Below are positions 52,598-62,733 of a stretch of DNA of 64,000 nucleotides, piece after piece (the first letter of the stretch is position 1; each line of letters begins with the position of its first letter). The position numbers were made by a program, and so were the translations under genes. Source of the stretch: Oribacterium sp. KHPX15 (GTDB taxonomy: Bacteria > Bacillota > Clostridia > Lachnospirales > Lachnospiraceae); NCBI RefSeq assembly GCF_900107835.1, contig NZ_FNRG01000004.1, forward strand, positions 152,772 to 216,771, given 5' to 3'. The notes beneath the pieces were generated by a model. The model searched no databases. It saw only the letters and a program-made list of their open reading frames with translations, and was not told the origin of the DNA.

Positions 52598-53479
52598 ATG
52601 TTGGTTTTAGGTATAGATTCATCAGGACATACTGCGTCATGTGCGCTTATAGAAGACAATCTTGTGCTTTCAGAGTATTCCGCCAATATAGGACTTACAC
52701 ATTCTCAGACACTGTTACCTATGGTGGCTGAGATTTTTTCGCGTACCGGACGAAGTGTCTCAGATCTTGATGCCATCGCAGTCAGTGCAGGTCCCGGCTC
52801 TTTCACCGGTCTTCGTATCGGAGCTTCAACAGCAAAGGGTCTTGCTCTTGGTTACGGAATCCCTCTTATAGAGGTCAGCACTCTGGAAGGCCTTGCAAAA
52901 AATGTTTCCGATATGGGAGGCATTTCTTCAGGCAGCAAAACCTCCGGAGAAGCAGGGACAGCAACAGACAAAGATGCATTATATGTTCATCCCATCATGG
53001 ATGCACGCCGTAAGCAGGTTTATACAGGAGCTTTCCTTAATGGCACACTGGTGGGCGAAGAGGAGGCTATAGGCATAGATGAGCTGGCCGAGAAAATCAA
53101 CAAAGCCGGCGGTCGTCATCTGTTCCTTGGTGATGCCGTACCTGTATACAGAGATTATCTTATGGAACATCTGACTGTAGCCTTTGGTTTTGCCGCACCT
53201 CAGAATCTTCTCCAACGAGCCTCATCGGTGGCATTGACAGGTATGGAAAAGCTGAAAGCCGGAGAGACCGTAAGCGGAAAGGATTTCCGTCTCAGCTATA
53301 TACGAAAGCCGCAGGCAGAACGCGAGAAAGAGGCTTCAGGTCTCAGGGAATTCGATATCACTCATGATGATCCAAACAAGCTTAAAAAGACCTCTGCCGA
53401 GGATGTTCTTGCAGCCCGTAACTATAAAATAGGAGAGGGTTCCGGATACGAAGATGAGTCCATACCGGAGAATCTCTGA
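52598..53479 (+). CDS. tsaB: t6A biosynthesis protein TsaB
   Basis: Scaffold subunit that dimerises with TsaD. 293 residues: ASKHA-type N-terminus (LVLGIDSSGHTASCALIED), GLTHSQTLLPMV, AVSAGPGSFTGLRIG. The central region carries a Gly/Ser/Thr-rich insert (SSGSKTSGEAGTATDKD) and the C-terminal ~45 residues extend beyond the usual length. The ribosome site is poor; 23 nt after tsaE. Confidence 0.95.
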   Translation: MLVLGIDSSGHTASCALIEDNLVLSEYSANIGLTHSQTLLPMVAEIFSRTGRSVSDLDAIAVSAGPGSFTGLRIGASTAKGLALGYGIPLIEVSTLEGLAKNVSDMGGISSGSKTSGEAGTATDKDALYVHPIMDARRKQVYTGAFLNGTLVGEEEAIGIDELAEKINKAGGRHLFLGDAVPVYRDYLMEHLTVAFGFAAPQNLLQRASSVALTGMEKLKAGETVSGKDFRLSYIRKPQAEREKEASGLREFDITHDDPNKLKKTSAEDVLAARNYKIGEGSGYEDESIPENL

Positions 53480-53593
53480 TTTCATTATACTGCCATTCTT
53501 ATTATAAACAGTCTCTCTCGTTCATGGTGCAGTGACTTTACAATTATGTTTGATTAAAGATTACGTGTGGATCACTTTATTGAGATTTGAATT

Positions 53594-54085
53594 ATGATCA
53601 CTTTCAACGATATAGATTTTATGGACATACTGGACCTTCCGGAAGTACTTGCACTGGAGAGATTATCTTTCGGCAAAATGGCATGGAGTTCAAAGGACTT
53701 TGAAACTGCCCTTTCTTCGGATTATGACTATCCAATGGTTGTCCATAAGCAGCCGGTTAATACTTCAGATCAGGAAAGTTTTATGAACAATCTTGCAGGC
53801 TACTCTGTTTTACGACTTTTGGGTCCCGAAGCAGAAATCGAAAATATTTGTGTTTCTCCCGATATGCGAAGAAACGGTATAGGCAAAACACTTATGCAGA
53901 AGATGATACAGACAGCCCTGACAGAAAAAGCTTCAGTCATTTTTCTCGAAGTCCGTGCCGGCAATACTCCTGCCAGAGCACTGTACCAGAAATTAGGTTT
54001 TAAGGAGCTCTACGTAAGAAAAAGCTACTACAGGGATCCGGTTGATGATGCCATCATCATGCAGCTAAACTTATACAAAAAATAA
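53594..54085 (+). CDS. rimI: Ribosomal protein S18-alanine N-acetyltransferase
   Basis: GNAT acetyltransferase of 163 residues: acetyl-CoA motif ICVSPDMRRNGIGKTLM, then IFLEVRAGNTPARALYQKLGFKEL and RKSYYRDPVDDAIIM, the RimI signature. Modifies the N-terminus of S18. Position between tsaB and tsaD is typical of Firmicutes. The ribosome site is weak. Confidence 0.94.
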   Translation: MITFNDIDFMDILDLPEVLALERLSFGKMAWSSKDFETALSSDYDYPMVVHKQPVNTSDQESFMNNLAGYSVLRLLGPEAEIENICVSPDMRRNGIGKTLMQKMIQTALTEKASVIFLEVRAGNTPARALYQKLGFKELYVRKSYYRDPVDDAIIMQLNLYKK

Positions 54086-54098
54086 AGGATTTTAATAT

Positions 54099-55022
54099 AT
54101 GCTTGATCTTTGTTTACTTGGAACAGGGGGCATGATGCCTCTTCCAAACCGATGGCTTACAAGCCTTATGCTCAGATGCAGCGGAAGCAATATGCTTATC
54201 GACTGCGGCGAAGGTACACAGATAGCCATGAAGGAGAAATCCTGGTCGCCAAAACCTATAGATCTGATCTGCTTTACACATTTTCACGCAGACCACATAT
54301 CGGGATTACCCGGAATGCTTCTGTCTATCGGCAACGCCGAGAGGACAGAACCCATACACCTTGTGGGTCCGAAGGGGCTTAAAAGAGTTGTGGATGGACT
54401 TCGCATAGTTGCACCTGAGCTTCCCTTTGAGCTCATATATCATGAACTTGAGGAAAGTGTTCAACAGCTGGAGTTTGGTCCCTTTGTTATCGATGCATTT
54501 AAAGTCAATCACAAGGTAACCTGTTATGGCTATAAGGTAAGCATCAGACGCCTGGGTAAATTTGATGCAGCAAAAGCAAAAGAGCAGAATATACCTCTTA
54601 AATACTGGAATAAGCTGCAGCACGGAGAGACCATAACCGCAGAGGACAATGTCATTTACACCCCTGATATGGTCATGGGGGCTGCCAGACGGGGACTTAG
54701 TGTTACCTACTGCACAGACACCCGTCCGACGCCGACGATTACAGAAATGGCCAAGGATGCAGACCTCTTTATATGCGAGGGCATGTACGGAGAACGTGAC
54801 AAGCTTGAAAATGCAAAGAAAAACAAACATATGATGATGTATGAAGCTGCGGCAATCGGCGCCGAAGCAAAGCCCCGGGAGATGTGGTTCACACACTATT
54901 CTCCAAGTGAAATGCGTCCCGATATCTATAAGGACGACATATGGAAGATTTTCCCTGTAAAATTTGCCCGGGACGGATGGACAAAGGATCTTACCTTTGA
55001 CGACGAAGAAAAAGAAGCTTGA
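54099..55022 (+). CDS. rnz: Ribonuclease Z
   Basis: tRNA 3'-end endonuclease that cuts after the discriminator base in precursors without CCA. This fits the tRNA genes in this window, none of which encodes CCA. 307 residues of metallo-beta-lactamase fold: LGTGGMMPLPNRWLTS, zinc motif THFHADHISG, late YCTDTRPTP and FTHYSP. 13 nt after rimI. Confidence 0.95.
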   Translation: MLDLCLLGTGGMMPLPNRWLTSLMLRCSGSNMLIDCGEGTQIAMKEKSWSPKPIDLICFTHFHADHISGLPGMLLSIGNAERTEPIHLVGPKGLKRVVDGLRIVAPELPFELIYHELEESVQQLEFGPFVIDAFKVNHKVTCYGYKVSIRRLGKFDAAKAKEQNIPLKYWNKLQHGETITAEDNVIYTPDMVMGAARRGLSVTYCTDTRPTPTITEMAKDADLFICEGMYGERDKLENAKKNKHMMMYEAAAIGAEAKPREMWFTHYSPSEMRPDIYKDDIWKIFPVKFARDGWTKDLTFDDEEKEA

Positions 55023-55086
55023 GAACGGGACCTTCAGAGTTATTGTAATGCCGTTTTCATGCTGTCAAAAATAATGTTTTTAAATA

Positions 55087-55125
55087 CGGGTTCAGAGAAC
55101 AGGTAATCTTTTTTTCTGAACCCCG
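55087..55125 (+). other. Hairpin before tsaD
   Basis: CGGGTTCAGA / TCTGAACCCCG stem ending next to the GGGAGA ribosome site of tsaD. It contains a T7 run in the loop, so it is not a standard terminator; it might influence tsaD translation. Confidence 0.5.
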
Positions 55126-55137
55126 GGAGACTAAGCA

Positions 55138-56157
55138 ATGAAGGATATCAATATTTTGGGAATAGAATCCAGCTGTGATGAAACAGCTGCGGCTGTCATA
55201 AGAAACGGTCGCGAGGTACGTTCAAATATCATATCATCACAGATAGCCATTCACACCGAATACGGCGGTGTCGTTCCCGAGATTGCTTCACGAAAGCACA
55301 TAGAAAAAATCGATGATGTTATCTCACTTGCCCTTAAGGAAGCTGACTGCACTTTTGATGATATCGACGCCATCGCTGTAACTTACGGACCTGGTCTTGT
55401 GGGAGCGCTTCTCGTTGGAGTTGCCGAAGCAAAAGCCCTCAGTTTTGCATTAAACAAACCACTTGTAGGTATACATCATATCGAAGGGCATATCAGTGCT
55501 AACTATATAGAGAACAAGGATCTCGAACCGCCCTTTGCCTGCCTTATCGTATCCGGCGGACATACACATCTTGTAGTGGTGGAAGATTACGGAAAATATG
55601 AAATAGTCGGAAGATCCCGTGACGATGCTGCGGGGGAAGCATTCGACAAAGTCGCAAGAGCAGTGGGACTCGGATATCCCGGCGGGCCAAAGATCGATAA
55701 AGCCGCAAGAAGCGGTAACCCTCATGCCATAGATTTCCCAAGAGGAACAGTTGCGGATAATCCATACGATTTTTCATTTTCCGGAATCAAATCAGCCGTT
55801 CTCAACTATATCAACAAGGCTAAGATGAAAGAAGAAACCATCAATGTTCCCGATCTTTGTGCTTCATTCCAGGAGGCAGTAACCGACTCTCTGGTTTCAA
55901 GAGCCATAGGTCTCTGCAAAGAAAGGGGATATAAAAAACTCGCCATAGCCGGAGGTGTTGCTTCCAACTCACATATCCGCTCAAGGCTTGAAAGTGAGTG
56001 TGCTGAAAACGGTATCTCTTTCTACCGTCCAAGCCCGGTGCTTTGTACGGACAATGCTGCCATGATTGGCTGTGCCGGATACTACGAGTTTTTGCGTGGT
56101 CGCAGGGATGGTCTCGACCTTAATGCCTGCCCGGGACTTAAACTTGGAGAAAGGTAA
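55138..56157 (+). CDS. tsaD: t6A synthase catalytic subunit TsaD
   Basis: Transfers the threonylcarbamoyl group to A37 of tRNA. 339 residues: [15 protein letters not shown], iron-binding [50 protein letters not shown] and CTDNAAMIG. All are standard. Last gene of the cluster, followed by a terminator. GGGAG precedes the ATG. Confidence 0.97.
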   Translation: MKDINILGIESSCDETAAAVIRNGREVRSNIISSQIAIHTEYGGVVPEIASRKHIEKIDDVISLALKEADCTFDDIDAIAVTYGPGLVGALLVGVAEAKALSFALNKPLVGIHHIEGHISANYIENKDLEPPFACLIVSGGHTHLVVVEDYGKYEIVGRSRDDAAGEAFDKVARAVGLGYPGGPKIDKAARSGNPHAIDFPRGTVADNPYDFSFSGIKSAVLNYINKAKMKEETINVPDLCASFQEAVTDSLVSRAIGLCKERGYKKLAIAGGVASNSHIRSRLESECAENGISFYRPSPVLCTDNAAMIGCAGYYEFLRGRRDGLDLNACPGLKLGER

Positions 56158-56175
56158 GCCCGTTAATCGACAATT

Positions 56176-56229
56176 AACTCTGAGAAGGATATGCACCTTT
56201 GTTTTTGCATGTTTTTCTCAGAGTTTTTT
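56176..56229 (+). terminator. Intrinsic terminator of the tsa cluster
   Basis: AACTCTGAGAA / TTCTCAGAGTT closed by a 28-nt loop with inner pairing (ATGCA..TGCAT), then T6. Confidence 0.88.
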
Positions 56230-56364
56230 ATTTACGAATTCTTTGGCAATTAATTATGTTGTATAATCAAAATACAAAAAGAAGATATCAGAGCGGTCGG
56301 ATAGATCTGCATCCGAATGTCATATATAAATGGTGAAAAACAATAGTTTATGGAGGAGGTATCC

Positions 56365-57108
56365 ATGTACGAAGGAAGAAAAGTCTACGCTATAGTATTG
56401 GCTGCAGGCAGCGGAAGACGTATGCATAGCAAACAGAAAAAACAGTTTATGGAGATTCTTGGCAAGCCTCTTTTTGCATGGAGTGCAGAAAAATTTGACC
56501 GGCACCCAAGTGTAGACGGAATCATCATAACCACTTCCGAAGAGGACATTCCCTACATGAAATCTTTGACCGGCCCTTTGTCTAAGCTCTGTGCCATTAT
56601 TCCGGGCGGAAAGGAGCGCTATAATTCTGTTTACAACGGATTGGCTGAGATCAGATCAATCGAGCATATCGATACGGATTCAGCTTCATCCGAAAATGAT
56701 CCCATCGTTCTTATCCATGACTGTGCACGGCCAATGCTGACGGATCCGATAATCGATGACTCCATCCGTTATGCCGCCAAGTACCACGCAACTGCCATCG
56801 GCATGCCCGTAAAAGATACCATCAAAATCCTTGATGAAGATCACTTTGTAAAGTCCACACCGGAACGAAGCTCGGTATGGCTCATGGAAACACCTCAGAG
56901 CTTTGATTTTTCTTTGATCTACAATGCTTACAGAAAACTTATAGATCAGGAAAAGGCCGGACGGCTTATGATCCCTGTGACAGATGACGCCATGGTAGTT
57001 GAATCCTACACAGGCACAAGAGTCAGAATTGTTGCAGGCTCCTATGAGAACATTAAGATAACGACCCCGGAAGATATAAAAATAGCAGAGCTGTATCTGT
57101 CCAGGTAA
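56365..57108 (+). CDS. ispD: 2-C-methyl-D-erythritol 4-phosphate cytidylyltransferase
   Basis: Third step of the MEP isoprenoid pathway: joins CTP and methylerythritol phosphate. 247 residues: nucleotide loop AIVLAAGSGRRMHSKQKKQFMEI, GGKERYNSVYNGL, HDCARPMLTDPIID, AIGMPVKDTIK, TPQSFDF and the late ITTPEDIKIAE. The ATG at 56365 follows GGAGGAGG; another ATG 15 nt earlier is inside that site. Monocistronic. Confidence 0.96.
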   Translation: MYEGRKVYAIVLAAGSGRRMHSKQKKQFMEILGKPLFAWSAEKFDRHPSVDGIIITTSEEDIPYMKSLTGPLSKLCAIIPGGKERYNSVYNGLAEIRSIEHIDTDSASSENDPIVLIHDCARPMLTDPIIDDSIRYAAKYHATAIGMPVKDTIKILDEDHFVKSTPERSSVWLMETPQSFDFSLIYNAYRKLIDQEKAGRLMIPVTDDAMVVESYTGTRVRIVAGSYENIKITTPEDIKIAELYLSR

Positions 57109-57280
57109 GCTGTTACCGTGATACTTTTTATCAATCTCAATTCTGCCTTTTTGATCCGGCAACTTTTGCTGAATGTCACAAAAGGAACATTGATATTTAT
57201 TAATTTTTTAATAAAACTGACATAATATTATAAACAGCTTGAATTAATAAATTCACTCTGTTACCATGGATGAGATTAAT

Positions 57281-57438
57281 CGATATAGGTCAAATAATAT
57301 GGATTTGATGTTTCTACCCGGTTGCCGTAAATTACCGGACTATCGAATTTTCGATTCAGTATTCAGCTGAAATGTTTTTCAGTGGTTAAATATGTCGGAT
57401 TGAAAAGGCGTAGAAGCATTGATTCTACGTCTTTTTTT
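57281..57438 (+). promoter_or_regulatory. Purine riboswitch with terminator platform
   Basis: Aptamer 57281-57345: P1 CGATA/TATCG, P2 TCAAAT/ATTTGA with loop AATATGG, J2/3 GTTTCTACC, P3 CCGGT/ACCGG with loop TGCCGTAAATT, and GGACTATC. The specificity base is C (GACTA), pointing to guanine/hypoxanthine rather than adenine. Expression platform: terminator GGCGTAGAA/TTCTACGTC plus T7 at 57407-57438. An OFF switch for the purine-nucleoside ABC transporter and xpt downstream. Nothing else is recognised in 57109-57280 apart from an AT-rich palindrome. Confidence 0.95.
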
Positions 57439-57606
57439 ATTTTCACAAAGCTGCAGAAAGGAAGCTGTATGCTTTGCAGACCGGCAGTGCACGGGTGAGC
57501 ATAGGAATAAAAATCCATGCTTGATTTTCAAAAAAGACTCAGTATCAATGCAAAAGCATCCTGTTAAATGGTCTTTGTTTCGAGTTTTTACAAAGGAGAA
57601 GTACCA

Positions 57607-58896
57607 ATGAAAAGATTCAAAAAAATTATGTCATCTGTTCTGCTTGCATCCATGATGCTGTCATCTGTTGCATGTTCAAGCCAGAGTGAGAACGGATCTT
57701 CTGCAAATGCAACAACCGCAGCAGCAGATGCAAACGGTTCCGGAGAAAAAGCAACAGAAGCTGCAGGCTCTGACAAGAAAGCTGCATCAGACCTCAAAGT
57801 CGGCTTTATATTCTTACACGATGAAAACTCAACATATGACCTTAACTTTATCGAGGCAGCTACAAGAGCCTGCGAAGAAGCAGGCGTAACAGCTGTTTTC
57901 AAAACCAATATTCCTGAAGGACAGGAGTGCTATGAAGCTGCCTGTGAGCTTGCAGATGCAGGATGCAGCATCGTTTTCGCCGATTCTTTTGGTCACGAAG
58001 ATTATATGATCGAGGCAGCTAAGGAATATCCTGAAGTTCAGTTCTGCCACGCTACAGGAACAAAGGCTCATACAGAGGGTCTTTCAAACTATCACAACGC
58101 ATTTGCAACCATCTTCGAGGGTCGTTATCTTGCAGGTATTGCTGCAGGTATGAAGCTTAATGAAATGATCGAGAGTGGTGCCATCACCGAAGATCAGGCT
58201 AAGATGGGTTACATCGGTGCTTATACTTATGCAGAGGTTATCTCTGGCTACACATCATTCTTCCTTGGAGCACGTTCTGTATGTCCTTCAACAACCATGG
58301 AAGTTACCTTCACAGGTTCATGGTATGATGAGACAGCAGAGAAGGAAGGCGCAAACAAGCTCATCGAAAATGGCTGCGTTCTTATCTCTCAGCATGCTGA
58401 TTCCATGGGTGCTCCTACAGCTTGTGAAAAGGCAGGTGTTCCTGACGTTTCCTACAACGGAAGTACCGCTTCTGCATGTCCTAACACATTCATCGTTTCA
58501 TCAAAGATCGACTGGGCTCCTTACTATGCATACATCATTGATTCAGTTGAAAACGGAACTGAGATCGCAACTGACTGGACCGGAACTCTTGAGACAGGTT
58601 CAGTAGTACTTACAGAGCTTGGAACTGCAGCTGCTGAAGGTACTGCAGACGCCATCGCAAAGGCAGAAGAGGATCTTAAGTCAGGCGCAGTTCACGTATT
58701 TGATACAAACACCTTCACTGTTGACGGTGCAGCTCTTACATCCTACATGGCTGATGTAGATACAGATGCTGACTACACAGCTGACACAGAGGTTATCAAG
58801 GATGGCTACTTTGACGAGTCCGGTGAAGGATTCCGTTCAGCTCCATACTTTGATTTAAAGATCGATGGTATCACACTTCTTGATACAGCATTCTAA
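57607..58896 (+). CDS. BMP-family nucleoside-binding lipoprotein
   Basis: 429 residues. Lipobox SVAC, Ser/Ala/Asn linker, then a BMP/PnrA-type binding domain (KVGFIFLHDENSTYDLNFIEA, SIVFADSFGHEDYM, LAGIAAGMKLNEM, YIGAYTYAEVISGYTSFFLGA). PnrA/YufN-type proteins bind purine nucleosides. AAGGAG precedes the ATG at 57607. Controlled by the purine riboswitch. First gene of the transporter operon. Confidence 0.94.
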   Translation: MKRFKKIMSSVLLASMMLSSVACSSQSENGSSANATTAAADANGSGEKATEAAGSDKKAASDLKVGFIFLHDENSTYDLNFIEAATRACEEAGVTAVFKTNIPEGQECYEAACELADAGCSIVFADSFGHEDYMIEAAKEYPEVQFCHATGTKAHTEGLSNYHNAFATIFEGRYLAGIAAGMKLNEMIESGAITEDQAKMGYIGAYTYAEVISGYTSFFLGARSVCPSTTMEVTFTGSWYDETAEKEGANKLIENGCVLISQHADSMGAPTACEKAGVPDVSYNGSTASACPNTFIVSSKIDWAPYYAYIIDSVENGTEIATDWTGTLETGSVVLTELGTAAAEGTADAIAKAEEDLKSGAVHVFDTNTFTVDGAALTSYMADVDTDADYTADTEVIKDGYFDESGEGFRSAPYFDLKIDGITLLDTAF

Positions 58897-58923
58897 TTGA
58901 CATCCGGATTCTATAACTTTTAA

Positions 58924-58987
58924 AAAACATGGGGAATCTTTAGCAAAGGTTTATATTCTGCCTAATGCAAAGATTTCCCATGTTTCC
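58924..58987 (+). other. Intercistronic hairpin / partial terminator
   Basis: AAACATGGGGAATCTTT / AAAGATTTCCCATGTTT outer stem with a long loop, followed by CCATTTTTT. It lies after the binding-protein gene and may reduce readthrough to the ATPase and permeases. Confidence 0.7.
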
Positions 58988-59097
58988 ATTTTTTAATGTT
59001 GACACCGTTCACAGGGATGTGAGGGTGCTGCACTTCATAAGCCGGCGGCAGATCCTTTTTACACCCACCTGATTCATAAAGCAGAAAGGCATCAGTT

Positions 59098-60624
59098 TTG
59101 AATAACAACGAAATAGCAGTATCACTTCGTAATATAACAAAGACTTTTGTCGGCACAGTCCTGGCCAACAACAATGTCAATCTCGATATAAAAAAGGGTG
59201 AGATCCTGTCTCTTCTCGGAGAAAACGGAAGCGGAAAGACTACCCTCATGAATATGCTTTCGGGTATATATCACCCGGATGCCGGTCAGATCATCATCAA
59301 CGGAAAAGAAGTTACCATCAACTCACCGAGGGATGCATTTGCCCTTGGTATCGGAATGGTACACCAGCATTTCAAGCTCATCGACATTTTCAATGCAACT
59401 GAAAATATCGTGCTTGGTCTTGAAGGTAAACTGAATCTTCAGGAAGCAGAAAAAAAGATCAAAGCGATCTGCGATAAATACGGATTCGAGATCAACACCA
59501 GTAAAAAAATATATGACATGTCGGTTTCCGAAAAACAGACTGTTGAGATCGTAAAGGTACTTTTCAGAGGAGCAGAGATTCTTATTCTGGATGAACCCAC
59601 CGCTGTTCTCACCCCTCAAGAAACAGAGCACCTTTTCCAGGTTATGAGGAACATGAAGGAAGATGGCAAATCCATTGTCATCATCACCCATAAACTTAAT
59701 GAGATTCAGAGTATTTCTGACAGAGTAGCAGTACTTCGTCAGGGAGAATTCATCGGAGATATGAAGACCGCAGATTCCACCATAAAGGAAATGACCGATA
59801 TGATGGTAGGTCACACCGTTTCTCTGAACATTGAGAGACCTGAGCCTGTTGATCCGCAGCCTCGTATAAAAGTAGAAAACCTCACCGTTTTAGACGAAGA
59901 GGGTGTTGTAAAGCTGGATAATGTCTCTTTCACTGCTAATAGAGGAGAGATCCTTGGAATAGCAGGAATTTCCGGATGTGGTCAGAAGGAACTGCTTCGT
60001 GCCATAGCGGGACTTGAAATAGTTAAAGAAGGAAAGATCACATACATCCATAGAGATGGCAGAACAGAGGAACTGCTGGGTATGTCTCCGAGAGAAATCT
60101 CAGAACTCGGTGTAAAGCTTTCTTTCGTTCCCGAGGACAGACTGGGCATGGGTCTGGTTGGCAACATGAATATCGCCGACAATATGATGCTCAGATCTTA
60201 TAGAGAAGGTAATTCAAAAATCTTTACAGATACGAAAGCTCCGCGTGATCTTGCAGAAAAGGTTGTAGATCAGCTCCAGGTGGCAACTCCCAGTGTTGAT
60301 ACACCGGTAAGACAGCTTTCCGGAGGAAATGTTCAGAAGGTTCTTGTGGGCCGTGAGATCGCCTCTGAGCCAAGGGTACTTTTGACAGCCTATGCAGTAA
60401 GAGGTCTGGATATTAATTCTTCCTACCAGATATATGACCTCATAAATCAACAAAAGGTCCGTGGTTCGGCTGTTATATTTGTAGGTGAGGATCTGGATGT
60501 ACTTGTAGAACTTTGTGACAGGATCCTTGTACTCTGTGAAGGTAAGGTAACAGGAATCGTAGACGGAAGAACCACCGATAAATATACATTAGGTTCCATG
60601 ATGACTCAGAAAGGAGAGGCTTAA
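59098..60624 (+). CDS. Nucleoside ABC transporter ATPase (double-domain, YufO-like)
   Basis: 508 residues with two ABC domains. The first is complete: Walker A GENGSGKTT, signature-region MSVSEKQTVEI, Walker B ILILDEPTAVL. The second is degenerate as in the rbsA/yufO group: GISGCGQKE for Walker A, LSGGNVQK signature, and a diverged Walker B region reading LLTAYAVRGLD where relatives have AAQPTRG-like. The start is TTG with AAAGGC upstream. Energises purine-nucleoside uptake. Confidence 0.94.
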   Translation: MNNNEIAVSLRNITKTFVGTVLANNNVNLDIKKGEILSLLGENGSGKTTLMNMLSGIYHPDAGQIIINGKEVTINSPRDAFALGIGMVHQHFKLIDIFNATENIVLGLEGKLNLQEAEKKIKAICDKYGFEINTSKKIYDMSVSEKQTVEIVKVLFRGAEILILDEPTAVLTPQETEHLFQVMRNMKEDGKSIVIITHKLNEIQSISDRVAVLRQGEFIGDMKTADSTIKEMTDMMVGHTVSLNIERPEPVDPQPRIKVENLTVLDEEGVVKLDNVSFTANRGEILGIAGISGCGQKELLRAIAGLEIVKEGKITYIHRDGRTEELLGMSPREISELGVKLSFVPEDRLGMGLVGNMNIADNMMLRSYREGNSKIFTDTKAPRDLAEKVVDQLQVATPSVDTPVRQLSGGNVQKVLVGREIASEPRVLLTAYAVRGLDINSSYQIYDLINQQKVRGSAVIFVGEDLDVLVELCDRILVLCEGKVTGIVDGRTTDKYTLGSMMTQKGEA

Positions 60625-60627
60625 GTA

Positions 60628-61728
60628 ATGTCAGCAAAAAATAAAGAGCCTCGTTTTTATATTTCAAAAAGAGCAGATGTAGATAGAAAGACAGCGTGGA
60701 TTATCAGAATTACTGCGATTTTGATCTCACTTATCGTATGCGGAATCGTAACTATGATCTGTACAGGTGATAATCCTATCTCCATATTCGCAACAATTTT
60801 CAAAGGTGCTTTCGGAACCCAGAGAAAAGCCTGGATAACTCTCCAGTATGTGGCAGTTTTACTTATCATTTCTCTGGCTCTTACTCCTGCATTTAAGATG
60901 CAGTTCTGGAATGTCGGAGGCGAAGGACAGATATTGATGGGTGGTCTTGCCGCTGCAGCCTGCATGATCACATTGGAAAATAAACTTCCCAATGCAGTTG
61001 TCATTCTCCTTATGATAGTGACATCTTTATTTGCAGGTGCAGTATGGGGCGTTATCCCTGCAATTTGCAAAGCGCTCTGGAACACCAATGAAACCCTTTC
61101 AACCCTCATGATGAATTACATTGCAACACAGATTGTTGCTTTCTACACCATAGTCTGGGAGGTACCCAAAGGTTCAGGAAAGATCGGAATCATTAACCAG
61201 AATTCAAACATCGGCTGGCTCCCGAACTTTGGAAACAAATATCTCCTGAGTATAGTTGTTGCTGCCATTGTCACTGCGGGCATGTATATTTACCTTAAAT
61301 ACACAAAGCAGGGATATGAAATTTCCGTTGTTGGAGAAAGCCTTAACACTGCAAGATACGTTGGTATCAAGGTAGAACAGGTTATTGTCAGAACAATGCT
61401 TATTTCAGGCGCACTCTGCGGATTGGCCGGACTTCTGCTTGTTGGCGGTATCAATCATACTATCACCACAACCATAACCAATGGACAGGGATTCACAGCT
61501 GTTATGGTATCCTGGCTTGCCAAATTCCATCCTATCGGAATGATCTTTACCAGTCTTCTGATCATCTTTATGGACAGAGGTGCCAGTGAGATTTCCACAA
61601 CATTTGAACTAAACCAAAGTTTTGCCGATATTCTGACAGGAATTATTCTTTTCTTCATCATCGGTTGTGAGTTCTTTATCAGATACGAAGTAAAGATTCG
61701 TAAAGATTCCGGAAAGGAGAATGCATAA
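60628..61728 (+). CDS. Nucleoside ABC transporter permease (YufP-like)
   Basis: 366 residues of the branched-chain/ribose-type permease family, about 9-10 TM helices. GTQRKAWITLQYVAVLLIISLAL-like entry, MQFWNVGGEGQILMGGLAAA and the EAA-like GESLNTARYVGIKVEQ loop are typical of nucleoside (BMP-associated) permeases. GAAAGGAG precedes the ATG. Its stop overlaps the next start by 1 nt (TAATG). Confidence 0.94.
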   Translation: MSAKNKEPRFYISKRADVDRKTAWIIRITAILISLIVCGIVTMICTGDNPISIFATIFKGAFGTQRKAWITLQYVAVLLIISLALTPAFKMQFWNVGGEGQILMGGLAAAACMITLENKLPNAVVILLMIVTSLFAGAVWGVIPAICKALWNTNETLSTLMMNYIATQIVAFYTIVWEVPKGSGKIGIINQNSNIGWLPNFGNKYLLSIVVAAIVTAGMYIYLKYTKQGYEISVVGESLNTARYVGIKVEQVIVRTMLISGALCGLAGLLLVGGINHTITTTITNGQGFTAVMVSWLAKFHPIGMIFTSLLIIFMDRGASEISTTFELNQSFADILTGIILFFIIGCEFFIRYEVKIRKDSGKENA

Positions 61729-62720
61729 TGTTTAGTCTGGTTACTTTTATTCCTAGAGCTGTACAACAGGGCATTCCACTTTTATTTGGAAGTACCGGAG
61801 AAACCATAACTGAAAAATCAGGAAATCTGAATCTCGGAATTCCCGGTGTTATGTATGTTGGAGCCATATGCGGAGTTATAGGATCATTTTTTTATGAGCA
61901 GTCTGTTCCATCAGGCAATTTAAACGGATTCCTTGCTGTTTTTATACCTCTTTTCTGTTCACTTGCAGGATCTTTTCTGATGGGTCTTCTGTACAGCTTT
62001 CTTACAGTAACTCTCCGTTCAAATCAGAATGTTACAGGTCTTGCCATGACAACCTTCGGAATAGGCTTCGGAAATTTCTTTGGCGGATCTCTTATCAAAC
62101 TTGCAGGTGCTGATGTTCCTTCGATTTCATTGTCACAAACTTCAGCATATTTCAGTAAAACATTACCTATGGCTTCACAAACAGGCTGGTTCGGAAAGAT
62201 ATTCCTTTCCTATGGATTTCTTGCTTATGTGGCTATAATCATTTCTCTTATCGCAGCATTTGTCCTGAAGAAGACAAGAACAGGCCTTCATCTTCGCGCA
62301 GTAGGAGAGGATCCCGCAACAGCTGATGCCGCAGGAATCAGTGTTACTAAATATAAGTACATTGCAACCTGCCTCGGTTGTATGATCGCAGGCCTTGGCG
62401 GATTATATTATGTTATGGACTATGCCTGCGGAGTATGGTCAAATGATGCTTTCGGTGACAGAGGATGGCTTGCAATAGCTCTCGTTATCTTCACTATATG
62501 GAAAACCGACGTCGGTATCTTTTCTTCCATTTTGTTCGGAGGATTATACATACTGTATCTTTACCTTCCAACAGGAACCCATACTGAATACAAAGAGCTT
62601 TATAAGATGATTCCCTATGTGGTTACACTGGTGGTTCTTGTTATAACAAGCATACACAATAAACGCGAAAATCAGCCTCCACGGAGTCTCGGAACAAACT
62701 ACTTCAGAGAAGAACGATAA
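61728..62720 (+). CDS. Nucleoside ABC transporter permease (YufQ-like)
   Basis: 330 residues. [22 protein letters not shown] near the N-terminus and the loop [23 protein letters not shown] are hallmarks of BMP-associated permeases. About 8-9 TM helices. Overlaps the previous gene by 1 nt, so translation is coupled; xpt follows 13 nt later. Confidence 0.94.
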   Translation: MFSLVTFIPRAVQQGIPLLFGSTGETITEKSGNLNLGIPGVMYVGAICGVIGSFFYEQSVPSGNLNGFLAVFIPLFCSLAGSFLMGLLYSFLTVTLRSNQNVTGLAMTTFGIGFGNFFGGSLIKLAGADVPSISLSQTSAYFSKTLPMASQTGWFGKIFLSYGFLAYVAIIISLIAAFVLKKTRTGLHLRAVGEDPATADAAGISVTKYKYIATCLGCMIAGLGGLYYVMDYACGVWSNDAFGDRGWLAIALVIFTIWKTDVGIFSSILFGGLYILYLYLPTGTHTEYKELYKMIPYVVTLVVLVITSIHNKRENQPPRSLGTNYFREER

Positions 62721-62733
62721 AGAAGGTATAAAT

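Noticed and set aside
57196..57215. AT-rich palindrome upstream of the riboswitch as a PurR-type operator
   Set aside because: The sequence is a run of T/A with no PurBox-like CGAA core; no support beyond symmetry.
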